64,000 nucleotides of DNA from Facklamia sp. 7083-14-GEN3 (lineage in GTDB: Bacteria; Bacillota; Bacilli; Lactobacillales; Aerococcaceae): assembly GCF_024742075.1 (NCBI RefSeq), contig NZ_JANSGD010000001.1, positions 620,001-684,000 on the forward strand. Direction: 5' to 3'. Below are positions 1 through 8,274 of the stretch, piece after piece. Below the pieces are notes generated by a model that worked only from the letters and a program-made list of their open reading frames with translations, searched no databases and had not been told where the DNA came from. The stretch's first letter is position 1. The number at the start of each line of letters is the position of its first letter. Both the position numbers and the translations under genes were made by a program.

Positions 1-94
1 TACCGATATCTGCCAAACGAATCGGATCTTGACCATATTGGACGATATATTGTGCGACTTGTTCCAATCGTTGAGATAATCTTTCGATATTCAT
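1..94 (-). CDS. trmK: tRNA (adenine(22)-N1)-methyltransferase TrmK, N-terminal fragment
   Basis: Only the first 31 codons lie in the window; the gene runs off the low-coordinate edge. The peptide begins MNIERLSQRLEQVAQYI and reaches LADIG, which matches the TrmK family start: an LSxRL helix followed by the first glycine motif of the SAM-binding fold. TrmK methylates A22 of tRNA. An AAGGGAG ribosome binding site precedes the ATG. In Bacillus subtilis trmK also lies downstream of the primase/sigma-A genes, and here it follows dnaG and rpoD with two extra genes in between. The call rests on this short N-terminus and the gene order, so it is good but not certain. Confidence 0.72.
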   Translation of the reverse strand, partial: MNIERLSQRLEQVAQYIVQYGQDPIRLADIG

Positions 95-96
95 CC

Positions 97-141
97 TATA
101 CTCCCTTTCATAAGTCTATTATATACTATAAAAGCGCTTTT
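97..141 (-). promoter_or_regulatory. Possible trmK promoter with AAAAGCGCTTTT palindrome
   Basis: Read on the minus strand, a TATAAT -10 hexamer lies just downstream of a perfect 12-bp palindrome AAAAGCGCTTTT (130-141). No good -35 is seen at the usual distance. The palindrome resembles the core of a catabolite-responsive element but misses the outer TG/CA bases. It could equally be a remnant of a weak terminator for the HAD gene. Weak support. Confidence 0.3.
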
Positions 142-157
142 GAGAGTACCCATTTAC

Positions 158-853
158 TTATTTGTAAATGATTTTGGCTAAATCATTATAATTATCGACC
201 ACATAGTTGGCCGGTAAATGGGACTGTTTATTTTCATTTAAGCGGTTAAACCAAACACAATCGAGTCCCGCATTCAAAGCACCTTGAATATCAGCACTTA
301 AAGAGTCTCCAATGACTAAGGCTTGTTTAGAATTGAATCCCTCAATATGTTTGGCAACATAATCGAAAAAGTCCTTAGCAGGCTTCACATAACCGATTTC
401 TTCGGAGATAAAGATTTCTTCAAAATATAAATTTAACTCACCATGAGCTAAACGTGCTCTTTGAATGTTCGAAATACCGTTGGAGATGGCAAAAAGACGC
501 TTTCCTTCTTTTAGACAGGAGTCGAGAAAAACTCTGGCTCCTTCAATCAATTGACCTTGTCTGCCCATACACTTTTGATAAGCTTGAGCCAATTCTACCC
601 CATCCCGTTGATGACCAAAATGGTTAAATAATAAGGCAAAACGGCTAGAAATTAATTGCTGGCGGTCTATTAAACCGAGCTCTAACTTGTTCCATAAGGA
701 CTGATTGAGAGGGATATAATATTCAATATAAGCGGCAATATCTTGCTGAGGAACCCCTTCTTGGCTTAAGAATTCTAGTAAGGCTTGGTCTTGAGCTTGA
801 TTAAAGTTAAATAAAGTATTATCTAAATCAAATAATAATAATTGATAGGTCAA
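158..853 (-). CDS. HAD-superfamily hydrolase, YjjG/YfnB-type pyrimidine nucleotidase
   Basis: A 231-residue HAD phosphatase. Motif I is DLDNTLF (residues 9-15, nucleophile and acid Asp). Motif II is SNG near 125, motif III is the Lys in VKPAKDFF near 158, and motif IV is GDSLSAD near 183. The helical cap between motifs I and II, and the sequence overall, resemble the YjjG/YfnB group. Members of that group dephosphorylate nucleoside monophosphates, including non-canonical pyrimidines, and may clean the nucleotide pool. The start appears to be TTG, placed 7 bases after an AGGAAGG ribosome binding site; no in-frame ATG lies nearby. A TATAAT -10 at 895-900 may start this transcript. Superfamily is certain, substrate inferred. 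Confidence 0.85.
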   Translation of the reverse strand: MTYQLLLFDLDNTLFNFNQAQDQALLEFLSQEGVPQQDIAAYIEYYIPLNQSLWNKLELGLIDRQQLISSRFALLFNHFGHQRDGVELAQAYQKCMGRQGQLIEGARVFLDSCLKEGKRLFAISNGISNIQRARLAHGELNLYFEEIFISEEIGYVKPAKDFFDYVAKHIEGFNSKQALVIGDSLSADIQGALNAGLDCVWFNRLNENKQSHLPANYVVDNYNDLAKIIYK

Positions 854-983
854 TTTATCCTTCCTTTCATCCTTAAAGTGGTTATTATGCGCTTATTATA
901 AACCAATTTTCCTTTAATATATAGCCTACTTAAGCAGATATTCAATTATACTTTTTATTGTTCAGCTTAAATTTTTAAACACT

Positions 984-1020
984 AAAAAAGCCCTGATGAA
1001 TTCAAATCATTCCGGGCTTT
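984..1020 (-). terminator. Rho-independent terminator of the aldo/keto reductase gene
   Basis: The minus strand reads AAAGCCC, an AT-rich loop region with an inner ATGA/TCAT pair, then GGGCTTT followed by a run of six T. It lies 20 bases after the reductase stop codon. Confidence 0.85.
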
Positions 1021-1039
1021 AATTATAGTAGTTAGCTGA

Positions 1040-1882
1040 TTAGAAATCGACTTGATCAGGATCACTTTGTGTTTTTAATCCTTCTAATAAATCTAACTTT
1101 TTGCGATCTTCTGGATCTAACTCAAAATCAAAAATAGCTAAGTTGGACTCAATATTAGCCGGTGTTTTCGATTTTGGTAAGGGTAGAAAACCTTTATCTA
1201 GCGACCATCTTAGAGCAAGTTGAGCCACACTTTTGTTGTACTTTTGAGCGATTTCTTTCACTTGTTCTTGTTCAAATAGACTACCACTTCCTAAAGGACT
1301 ATAGGCTTCTAAGAGCATATCATGTTGCCGACAGAAATTAACTAAGTCATCTTGCGTGGTCCCAGGAGCGAGTAGTACTTGGTTAACCATGGGCTTAACT
1401 TTGGTATGTGGTAATAATGCGGCTAAATGATGAACCATAAAGTTTGAAACCCCAATAGACTTAAGTTTGCCGGCTTGGTAAAGTTCTTCCATTAACTGCC
1501 AAACTTCTTGATTAGCTTGCATCCAAGCCTTGTCCTTGCGTAAATGAACAGGGTTTGGCCAATGGATTAGCAGTAGGTCTAAATAATCAACTTGTAACTT
1601 TTGCATCGATTCTTCTACCGCTTGCTTAGCTAGACTGTAGGAATGCTTGTCATTCCAAATTTTAGTGGTAAGAAAAATTTCTTCTCGCGGAATGTCTGAA
1701 TCTTTGATGGCTCTACCCACACTGGCTTCATTGCCATAAACTTGAGCGGTATCAATGTGACGATAGCCCACCTTTAAAGCATGAAGGACACTTTGATAAG
1801 CTTCCTCACCTTCTTTTAACTTCCAAGTACCAAATCCTATTTTAGGAATCTTAACGCCATTCTTTAATACATAACTTTCCAT
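1040..1882 (-). CDS. Aldo/keto reductase (2,5-diketo-D-gluconate reductase-like)
   Basis: A 280-residue NADPH-dependent (beta/alpha)8-barrel oxidoreductase. The catalytic tetrad is visible: Asp and Tyr in YRHIDTAQVYGNE (near 42-54), Lys in LTTKIWND (near 78), and His in LLLIHWPNP (near 109). The NADP-binding PLPKSKTPANIESN segment lies near the C-terminus. The substrate cannot be read from sequence; relatives reduce methylglyoxal, diketogluconate and small aldehydes. A longer frame reaches 1960, but the ATG at 1882 follows an ideal AAGGAGG, and the longer frame would run across the promoter, so the shorter protein is chosen. It is a single-gene unit with its own promoter, a cre-like operator and a terminator. 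Confidence 0.9.
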   Translation of the reverse strand: MESYVLKNGVKIPKIGFGTWKLKEGEEAYQSVLHALKVGYRHIDTAQVYGNEASVGRAIKDSDIPREEIFLTTKIWNDKHSYSLAKQAVEESMQKLQVDYLDLLLIHWPNPVHLRKDKAWMQANQEVWQLMEELYQAGKLKSIGVSNFMVHHLAALLPHTKVKPMVNQVLLAPGTTQDDLVNFCRQHDMLLEAYSPLGSGSLFEQEQVKEIAQKYNKSVAQLALRWSLDKGFLPLPKSKTPANIESNLAIFDFELDPEDRKKLDLLEGLKTQSDPDQVDF

Positions 1883-1910
1883 TGATCTTCCTCCTTTTTC
1901 TCTTAACTTA

Positions 1911-1939
1911 AGTATAAAAAGATTAAAACGCTTTCGCAA
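1911..1939 (-). promoter_or_regulatory. Promoter of the aldo/keto reductase gene with overlapping cre-like site
   Basis: The minus strand has TTGCGA (1934-1939), a 17-base spacer and TATACT (1911-1916). A 14-bp site, CGAAAGCGTTTTAA (1923-1936), overlaps the -35. It matches the CcpA consensus TGWAANCGNTNWCA at all but two defined positions. Its position suggests repression by CcpA when a preferred sugar is present. The promoter is seen directly; the regulation is inferred. Confidence 0.6.
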
Positions 1940-1954
1940 GTAAAGGGGCTCCTC

Positions 1955-1990
1955 AGACAAAACTCCCCCACTCTATTATGAGTGAGAGGA
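1955..1990 (-). terminator. Probable terminator after rpoD
   Basis: On the minus strand a stem of CCTCTCACTC against GAGTGGGGGAG (with G-U pairs) and a 6-base loop is followed by a short TTTT. It sits 18 bases past the rpoD stop. The T tract is short, so termination may be partial. Confidence 0.5.
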
Positions 1991-2007
1991 TTTTGATGAG
2001 TTTTGAT

Positions 2008-3150
2008 TTATTCAATGAAATCTTTTAATTGTTTGGAACGGCTCGGATGGCGTAACTTTCTCAAAGCTTTGGCTTCAATTTGACGAATACGTTCACGGGT
2101 TACACCAAAGACCTTGCCAACTTGTTCAAGGGTGCGGATATTCCCATCATCTAAACCGAAGCGTAAACGAAGAACGTTTTCTTCACGGTCAGTTAAGGTA
2201 TCCAATACATCCTCTAACTGCTCTCTTAGAAGAGCTGAAGCGGTATAGTCTTCCGGACTTAGTGCCCCCTCATCTTCGATAAAATCACCTAGATGAGAAT
2301 CATCTTCTTCACCAATAGGTGTTTCAAGTGAAACAGGTTCTTGAGCGATTTTTAAGATATCGCGTACTTTTTCAGTCGGTAAATCCATTTCAGCACCGAT
2401 TTCTTCAGGCGTCGGTTCTCTGCCTAAATCTTGTAGTAGTTGTCTTTGTACCCTTACTAATTTATTGATGGTTTCAACCATATGAACCGGAATTCGGATG
2501 GTACGCGCCTGGTCCGCAATGGCACGTGTAATAGCTTGACGGATCCACCAAGTGGCGTAAGTGGAGAACTTGAACCCTTTAGTATGGTCAAACTTTTCAA
2601 CTGCCTTCATTAAGCCCATATTTCCTTCTTGAATTAAATCTAAGAAAGACATACCACGACCGACATAGCGTTTAGCAATTGAAACAACTAGACGAAGGTT
2701 GGCCTCAGCCAACTCTTGCTTAGCTAATTCATCACCATCCAAGATACGCTTGGCCAGTTCGACTTCTTCATCTGCATTTAATAAATCTACTCGCCCAATT
2801 TCTTTTAAATACATACGAACGGGGTCTGCTACTTTTATCTTAGAAGCGGCTGCTTTTTGAGCGGCTGTTAGGATTTCTTCCGGTTTGACATCTTCAGCTC
2901 GCACCATTTGTTGTTTAGTTGGACCGCCATCATCACCTACTACCGCAATTCCTTGGTCTTCTACCTTTTGAATTAATTTATCAATACTATTGGCATCTAA
3001 TTTATATGGAATGGCTAATTGATTGGTTAATTCATCATAGTGAACTTGACCGAGAATTTTCTTATCTTTTATTAGCTTTTCAGTGGCTTTGTCTAAAGTC
3101 AGCGTTAATTCGTTTTTAGTTGCTTTCTTATCTTTTTTATCTTTTGCCAT
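2008..3150 (-). CDS. rpoD: Primary sigma factor RpoD (sigma-A)
   Basis: A 380-residue housekeeping sigma factor that directs RNA polymerase to -10/-35 promoters. Region 1.1 is the Lys/Asp-rich N-terminus. Region 1.2 is [16 protein letters not shown] near 108-123. Region 2 holds [17 protein letters not shown] and the -10-binding [13 protein letters not shown]. Region 3 follows, and region 4 ends with the -35-binding helix [20 protein letters not shown]. Length and order are normal for lactic acid bacteria, where the spacer after region 1.2 is short. It starts 12 bases after dnaG ends, so the two are cotranscribed, as in other Firmicutes. Confidence 0.98.
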   Translation of the reverse strand: MAKDKKDKKATKNELTLTLDKATEKLIKDKKILGQVHYDELTNQLAIPYKLDANSIDKLIQKVEDQGIAVVGDDGGPTKQQMVRAEDVKPEEILTAAQKAAASKIKVADPVRMYLKEIGRVDLLNADEEVELAKRILDGDELAKQELAEANLRLVVSIAKRYVGRGMSFLDLIQEGNMGLMKAVEKFDHTKGFKFSTYATWWIRQAITRAIADQARTIRIPVHMVETINKLVRVQRQLLQDLGREPTPEEIGAEMDLPTEKVRDILKIAQEPVSLETPIGEEDDSHLGDFIEDEGALSPEDYTASALLREQLEDVLDTLTDREENVLRLRFGLDDGNIRTLEQVGKVFGVTRERIRQIEAKALRKLRHPSRSKQLKDFIE

Positions 3151-3162
3151 GAAGTAAGCCCC

Positions 3163-5001
3163 CTATTCTTTTGTTTTTAATTTTCTTTGCAACACCATTA
3201 ATCGATTGATCACTTCGGTTGCCTTATTGGCTTCTTGCTTTTGATTATATTGTTTAAATTGAGTCTTTAATTCTTCAATTTCTTGTTCGATAAAGGCAAT
3301 TTGGATAATATTTAAACAATCGGTCATGGCTTGATCTTGATAACCCATCGGTTCAAAATCCCACATCACACTCGTCAAAAGACTATTTACTTGAATATCT
3401 TCAATATTACCAACAATTCCTGTTAAAGGCAATTTGTTGCCTTGATAATAGTAATCAGTCAAGGCTAGAAAGGCCTTTTGTGAAAAGTCATGATAGAGAA
3501 ATGGCAGTTCATTTAATTTTTCCAGGTAATACCAAGCCTCTTGATAATACATTAAAAAGCCTAACCATAATTTCTCACTTTGAAAGGCTTTAAAAGAGTC
3601 TACTTTTAAGGCTTGCTGATCACTTTGTATAAGAGGAGGCGGTTGATTATTAATGGGCGCTTGTTTTTTACTGCTTTGTTTTTTTCCTCCACTTAAGCGC
3701 AACATTCGCTCTTGCAAGAAACTTTCTTCAATTTGAAATTCTTCAGCAAGTTCTACCAAATATAATTGTTTTTCGACAGGCGATGAGATTTGATTTAAAT
3801 CGACTAATAAACGGTCGATATAGTCAGCCACAGCAGCTTTATCATCCAATTGGAAGAATTGTTTGTTATAATTTTTGAAAAAGCTAAATGCAGATTGTGC
3901 ATGGTTTAAAAATTTTTGAAATGACTCTTTGCCATTAGCTTTTAACCACTCATCAGGATCCATGCCTCTAGGTAAAAGAACAGATTTAAATAGAACTTTG
4001 GGGAATTTTTTCCCTAATTCAAAGGCATTGGCTGTAGCCTTTTGCCCTGCTTCATCACCGTCAAAAACAAAGAGGATTTCATTGGATAACTTGGTTAAAT
4101 AAGACAGGTGATCATGGGTCAAGCTGGTACCCATAGTGGCCACCGCCTGTTCAAATCCAGCGTCATAAAGTGCGATGACATCCATAAAGCCTTCACAGAT
4201 AATTATTTGTTTTAACTTGCGAATGGCTGGTCGGGCCAAATCAAGGTTATAGACCAGCCGACTCTTATGAAAGATAGCTGTTTCAGGAGAGTTGACATAT
4301 TTACTCTTACGATTATCTCCTTCTTGATAGAGACGTCCGGAAAAGGCTAAAACCTTTCCTTGATTCGACCTCAAAGGGAAAATAATACGTCCACGAAAAC
4401 GGTCAATAATGGCTTGACTATCGTCGGCTTGGTAGAAAATGCCTGAAGCCAGTAATTCTTCCTCACTAAAGGACTGATCTTTCATATAAGTCCATAAAAG
4501 CTCTGAATTGTCAGGAGCTAAGCCTAAAGAAAAAGCTTCAATCGTTTCTTTATTTAAACCACGATCCGTTAAGTATGAAAAAGCTTGATCACCATTTTCT
4601 GTAGCAGTTAAAAAGTAATGATAGAATTGACTGGCCTTTTCATAAATACCATACAATTGTTTGTCTTGATGAGGAATTGTACTTTGATCATCTTCAGCTA
4701 AAAGGCTTGAATCCAGCGGATAATCTGCAAATTCTGCTACCTTTATAACAGCTTGCTTAAAGGATAGTGATTCAATTTCTTGGATGAATCCGAAGACATT
4801 GCCCCCTCTACCACAGGAAAAGCATTTAAAGATTTGTTTGCCTGTATGAATGGAAAAGGAAGGATTGTTATCCTCATGAAAGGGACATGAAGCAGAATAG
4901 CCTTGTCCCCTTTTAGTCAGTTGCACATATTGACTGACTACGTCTTCAATTTTAACCGACTGTCTGATAGCATCAATCACTTCATTGGGTATATAGGCCA
5001 T
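3163..5001 (-). CDS. dnaG: DNA primase DnaG
   Basis: A 612-residue primase that makes RNA primers at the replication fork. The N-terminal zinc finger is CPFHEDNNPSFSIH...CFSCGRGG (residues 39-66). The TOPRIM catalytic core follows, with IICEGFMDVIAL near 265 and the metal-binding FVFDGDEAGQKA near 311. The C-terminal 150 residues are poorly conserved and correspond to the DnaB helicase-binding domain. A strong AAGGAGGGAAG site precedes the ATG. It lies between a UMF1-type transporter gene and rpoD. Confidence 0.97.
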   Translation of the reverse strand: MAYIPNEVIDAIRQSVKIEDVVSQYVQLTKRGQGYSASCPFHEDNNPSFSIHTGKQIFKCFSCGRGGNVFGFIQEIESLSFKQAVIKVAEFADYPLDSSLLAEDDQSTIPHQDKQLYGIYEKASQFYHYFLTATENGDQAFSYLTDRGLNKETIEAFSLGLAPDNSELLWTYMKDQSFSEEELLASGIFYQADDSQAIIDRFRGRIIFPLRSNQGKVLAFSGRLYQEGDNRKSKYVNSPETAIFHKSRLVYNLDLARPAIRKLKQIIICEGFMDVIALYDAGFEQAVATMGTSLTHDHLSYLTKLSNEILFVFDGDEAGQKATANAFELGKKFPKVLFKSVLLPRGMDPDEWLKANGKESFQKFLNHAQSAFSFFKNYNKQFFQLDDKAAVADYIDRLLVDLNQISSPVEKQLYLVELAEEFQIEESFLQERMLRLSGGKKQSSKKQAPINNQPPPLIQSDQQALKVDSFKAFQSEKLWLGFLMYYQEAWYYLEKLNELPFLYHDFSQKAFLALTDYYYQGNKLPLTGIVGNIEDIQVNSLLTSVMWDFEPMGYQDQAMTDCLNIIQIAFIEQEIEELKTQFKQYNQKQEANKATEVINRLMVLQRKLKTKE

Positions 5002-5038
5002 AACTTCCCTCCTTTTGCATATTCTTTTATAGCTCTCT

Positions 5039-6295
5039 TTAAACAGCTTTAGTTCTTGGTTTTTTAGCTTTCCACAATAGGAAGGCGCCCACCATAAATT
5101 GAATCACAATGACAAACAGGCCCTTCAAAGAATCGCCCGTTAATTGCGCAATAATGGCCAGAGTCGTTGTGCCTAAAACCGATGAAAATTTCCCAAAAAT
5201 ATTATAAAAACCGAATAACTGATTGTTTTTGTCTAATGGAATAATGGATCCAAAATAAGAGCGACTGAGTGATTGAATGCCCCCTTGAGCAGAACCAACC
5301 AAAATGGCAATGAGAATAAAGTCCATAAAGGATGATAAGGATAAAGCCATCAAACAAATTAAGATATAAGTTCCAATGCCGACAAAGAGCATAGTGCGCG
5401 TTCCCCAACGCTTGGCTAGGATTCCATAGATAATCGAGCAAGGAAAAGCTACTACTTGAACGACCAAAAGCATCAAAATTAACTGAGTGGCTGTTAAGCC
5501 TTGGTCACTTCCTATGGAGGTAGCCATTTTAATAATCGTTCCTACCCCATCTATATAGAAGAAGTAGCCGATTAAGAAATAGACAATCACCTTGTCTTTA
5601 ACTAATTCAGTTAGCGTTTCTTTTAAGGAAGCTAAGGTTGAAGCGATAATATTAGTCTGACTGGGTTGATCGGTATAGACCTGGTCGACATTTTTCCAGT
5701 AAGGAATGGTAAATAAAAACCACCAAGAAGCAGTTAAGAGAAAACCAATATTAACCACTACAGCATCCTCTAACCAACCTGAAAATTGTAGGACCATAAA
5801 AATTAGAAAAGGAATAACACTTCCGATATAACCAAATCCAAAACCAGCTGAAGACACTAAGTCCAAACGGTCCCGGCTGGTTACATCCATCAAGGAAGCA
5901 TCATAAAAAATATTGGCGGTTGAAAAGCCGATGGCTGAAAAACCGTAAAGTACTAGCAACCATTGCCAAGAGCCCTGACCAATAAAAATCATAAATAGAA
6001 CCGAAAATACCCCTAAAAGGGTAGCAATAGTAAATAGTTTCTTCCGGAAACCTGGAAAATCTGCCAAGGTTCCTAAAAAAGGAGCCATGACAGCTACCGT
6101 AATCGTTCCAATGGCATTAGTATAGCCTAAATAGGCCGTTGAGTTGGCATCAGTGACCCCCGCATTGCTAGCGATACTCTTATAAAGAATTGGGAACAAA
6201 GCAGTCGTAATCATTAAAGAATAGGCTGAATTCGCCCAGTCTTGAATGATCCATGAAAATTCCTTCTTGGTGTAAGTAGAAAATAGCTTTTTCAC
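5039..6295 (-). CDS. UMF1-family MFS transporter (ATG22-like)
   Basis: A 418-residue membrane protein with about 12 hydrophobic segments. The N-terminal FSWIIQDWANSAYS motif is the signature of the UMF1 branch of the major facilitator superfamily (related to yeast vacuolar Atg22, an amino-acid effluxer). The bacterial substrate is unknown. Start is GTG, with AGGAG placed across the ysxC stop, so translation is probably coupled to ysxC. Its place between ysxC and dnaG is an insertion relative to Bacillus. No regulatory element of its own is visible, so it looks like a passenger in the clpX-ysxC transcript. Confidence 0.85.
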   Translation of the reverse strand: MKKLFSTYTKKEFSWIIQDWANSAYSLMITTALFPILYKSIASNAGVTDANSTAYLGYTNAIGTITVAVMAPFLGTLADFPGFRKKLFTIATLLGVFSVLFMIFIGQGSWQWLLVLYGFSAIGFSTANIFYDASLMDVTSRDRLDLVSSAGFGFGYIGSVIPFLIFMVLQFSGWLEDAVVVNIGFLLTASWWFLFTIPYWKNVDQVYTDQPSQTNIIASTLASLKETLTELVKDKVIVYFLIGYFFYIDGVGTIIKMATSIGSDQGLTATQLILMLLVVQVVAFPCSIIYGILAKRWGTRTMLFVGIGTYILICLMALSLSSFMDFILIAILVGSAQGGIQSLSRSYFGSIIPLDKNNQLFGFYNIFGKFSSVLGTTTLAIIAQLTGDSLKGLFVIVIQFMVGAFLLWKAKKPRTKAV

Positions 6296-6306
6296 TTGAT
6301 CGGCTC

Positions 6307-6900
6307 CTATTCTTCTATTAATAAACTTTCAAACAGGTCTAGAATATCTTCGCGCCCTTCTCCTGTTACCGATGAGAAAGTAAAAAGCGCATCCGTCGTT
6401 GGTAAATTTAAGCTTTTCTTATAAATGGATAAGTGTTTATTCAATTGACTTTTTTTGATTTTATCAGCTTTTGTTAGACAAATCGCAAAAGGAATATCTA
6501 GGTCTTCAGCAAATTGATACATTTCTTTGTCTAATTGAGTGGGTTCATGACGGATATCCATCAAGAGAATTAGTAAGCGTAAGTTACTTCTTTCACGCAG
6601 AAAATTTAAGTTCATTTTGGCCCAATTCTTACGATTAACCTTAGAAACCCTAGCGTAACCATATCCTGGTACATCCACAATGCGAAAAGCATCCTGATTG
6701 ACCGAATAGAAGTTTAAGGTTTGGGTCTTACCGGGTTGTCCAGAGGTCCTAGCCAACTTATTACGTTGGAGGACCTTGTTAATAAAACTCGATTTCCCGA
6801 CATTCGACCGTCCCGCTAAGGCAATCTCAAGCACAGCATCTTGTGGTGATTGCGCCTCTTGAACAGCAGAAATAACGAATTTTGCTTCTTTAATGTGCAT
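6307..6900 (-). CDS. ysxC: Ribosome biogenesis GTPase YsxC/EngB
   Basis: A 197-residue TrmE-Era-EngA-type GTPase needed for late assembly of the 50S subunit. Visible motifs are G1 AGRSNVGKSSF (residues 30-40), the G2 Thr in SGQPGKTQTLNF, G3 DVPGYGYARV (near 76) and G4 TKADK (near 145). G5 is FSSVTGEG. It lies directly downstream of clpX with a 15-base gap, the clpX-(lon)-ysxC arrangement known in Firmicutes but without lon. The family is essential in B. subtilis and S. aureus. Confidence 0.97.
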   Translation of the reverse strand: MHIKEAKFVISAVQEAQSPQDAVLEIALAGRSNVGKSSFINKVLQRNKLARTSGQPGKTQTLNFYSVNQDAFRIVDVPGYGYARVSKVNRKNWAKMNLNFLRERSNLRLLILLMDIRHEPTQLDKEMYQFAEDLDIPFAICLTKADKIKKSQLNKHLSIYKKSLNLPTTDALFTFSSVTGEGREDILDLFESLLIEE

Positions 6901-6915
6901 TAGTCTACCCCATTC

Positions 6916-8160
6916 TTATTTGGCTATCTTGCGGTTATTTTTATTATAATAAGTGGCGCGACTTTCGCCTAGTACAGTATCTTTAGTGACCTTGATGCGT
7001 GAAACATCTTCCCTTTGCGGTACTTCAAACATAATATCTAACATGGTATTTTCTAGAATTGATCTCAATCCACGAGCTCCCGTTTCACGGACAATGGCCT
7101 GGTGAGCTATTTCCTCTAGGGCAGCCTCTTCAAATTCTAGTTTGATATCTTCCATTTCTAAAAGACGTTGGTATTGCTTAACCAAAGCGTTTTTAGGCTG
7201 AGTGAGTATGCTGACTAGATCTTCTTGAGATAATTGGTCCAACACCGTTAAAATTGGCAAACGACCAATGAATTCTGGAATTAAGCCAAATTTTAGCAAG
7301 TCTTCAGAACTAGCTAATTGCATGATATTCTCATCACTATGTTGTTTGTTACTATCTGTACCGAAGCCAATTACTTTAGACCCTAAACGTTCTTTAATCG
7401 TCGTTTCAATGCCGGCAAAAGCTCCACCTACAATAAAGAGAATTTGTGAAGTATCGATTTGAATATAATCTTGGTTAGGATGCTTACGTCCTCCCTTAGG
7501 TGGTATATTAGCTTCTGTTCCTTCCAAAATCTTAAGTAAAGCTTGTTGAACCCCTTCTCCGGAAACATCACGCGTAATCGAAGTATTTTCAGATTTCCGC
7601 GCAATCTTATCGATTTCATCCACATAAATAATTCCTTTTTGAGCGCGTTCAATATCATAATCAGCCGCTTGTACTAATTTGAGTAAGATATTTTCGACAT
7701 CCTCACCGACATAACCTGCTTCGGTTAACGTAGTGGCATCTGCTATTGCAAAAGGAACATTGATAATCCGAGCTAAGCTTTGAGCTAGGTAGGTTTTACC
7801 TGATCCGGTTGGACCGATAATGCAGATATTAGACTTTTGTAGTTCAACATCGTCATCATCAATGGCTTTAAAGTTGATGCGCTTGTAATGGTTATAAACC
7901 GCTACTGCTAAAGCCTTTTTAGCTTGATCTTGCCCAATAACATATTGATTTAATTGGTCAACAATCTCTTGTGGTTTTAATACTTTAACTGGTTCTTGTT
8001 CTTTTTCAAAGCGCAACTCTTCTTGAATGATTGATTGGCACAAGTCCACACATTCATTACAGATGAAAACATCTGGTCCAGCAATAATCTTATCGACTTC
8101 GTCTTGTGATTTACCACAAAACGAGCAGTAATAATCATTGATATTTGTAGTCTTTCCCAT
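6916..8160 (-). CDS. clpX: ATP-dependent Clp protease ATP-binding subunit ClpX
   Basis: A 414-residue AAA+ unfoldase that feeds substrates to ClpP. The N-terminal C4 zinc-binding domain is CSFCGK...CNECVDLC (residues 12-41). Walker A is GPTGSGKT near 115, the GYVGED pore loop follows, Walker B is [11 protein letters not shown] near 178, and the RKH pore loop is GGRKHPNQ near 223. The ClpP-contacting IGF loop is KVIGFGTD near 262. A sensor-2 [10 protein letters not shown] sits near 363. AAGGAGG precedes the ATG. The trigger factor gene lies directly upstream but is separated by a strong terminator and a perfect inverted repeat in the clpX leader. Confidence 0.98.
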   Translation of the reverse strand: MGKTTNINDYYCSFCGKSQDEVDKIIAGPDVFICNECVDLCQSIIQEELRFEKEQEPVKVLKPQEIVDQLNQYVIGQDQAKKALAVAVYNHYKRINFKAIDDDDVELQKSNICIIGPTGSGKTYLAQSLARIINVPFAIADATTLTEAGYVGEDVENILLKLVQAADYDIERAQKGIIYVDEIDKIARKSENTSITRDVSGEGVQQALLKILEGTEANIPPKGGRKHPNQDYIQIDTSQILFIVGGAFAGIETTIKERLGSKVIGFGTDSNKQHSDENIMQLASSEDLLKFGLIPEFIGRLPILTVLDQLSQEDLVSILTQPKNALVKQYQRLLEMEDIKLEFEEAALEEIAHQAIVRETGARGLRSILENTMLDIMFEVPQREDVSRIKVTKDTVLGESRATYYNKNNRKIAK

Positions 8161-8176
8161 GTTTCCTCCTTTGTTG

Positions 8177-8198
8177 GTCTTATTTACTTAAATAAGAC
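8177..8198 (-). repeat. Perfect inverted repeat in the clpX leader
   Basis: Two 9-base arms, GTCTTATTT and AAATAAGAC, flank a 4-base loop and end 17 bases before the clpX ATG. The site is too AT-rich for a good terminator and matches neither the CIRCE nor the CtsR consensus. It could be an operator or an RNA hairpin near the ribosome binding site. Confidence 0.6.
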
Positions 8199-8199
8199 T

Positions 8200-8251
8200 A
8201 AAAAGGGACGCAAAAGTCACTCTAAAATCAGACTGTTGCGATCCCTCTTTT
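8200..8251 (-). terminator. Rho-independent terminator of tig
   Basis: The minus strand shows a long imperfect stem, AGAGGGATCGCAA...AGTC against GACT...TTGCGTCCCTTTTT, starting about 25 bases after the tig stop. The T run is part of the 3' arm end. Confidence 0.85.
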
Positions 8252-8274
8252 GTTTTTTCTTCTATTTAAGTATC

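Noticed and set aside
130-141. AAAAGCGCTTTT as a catabolite-responsive element
   Set aside because: The outer TG and CA bases of the cre consensus are missing on both strands. It is mentioned only as a palindrome.
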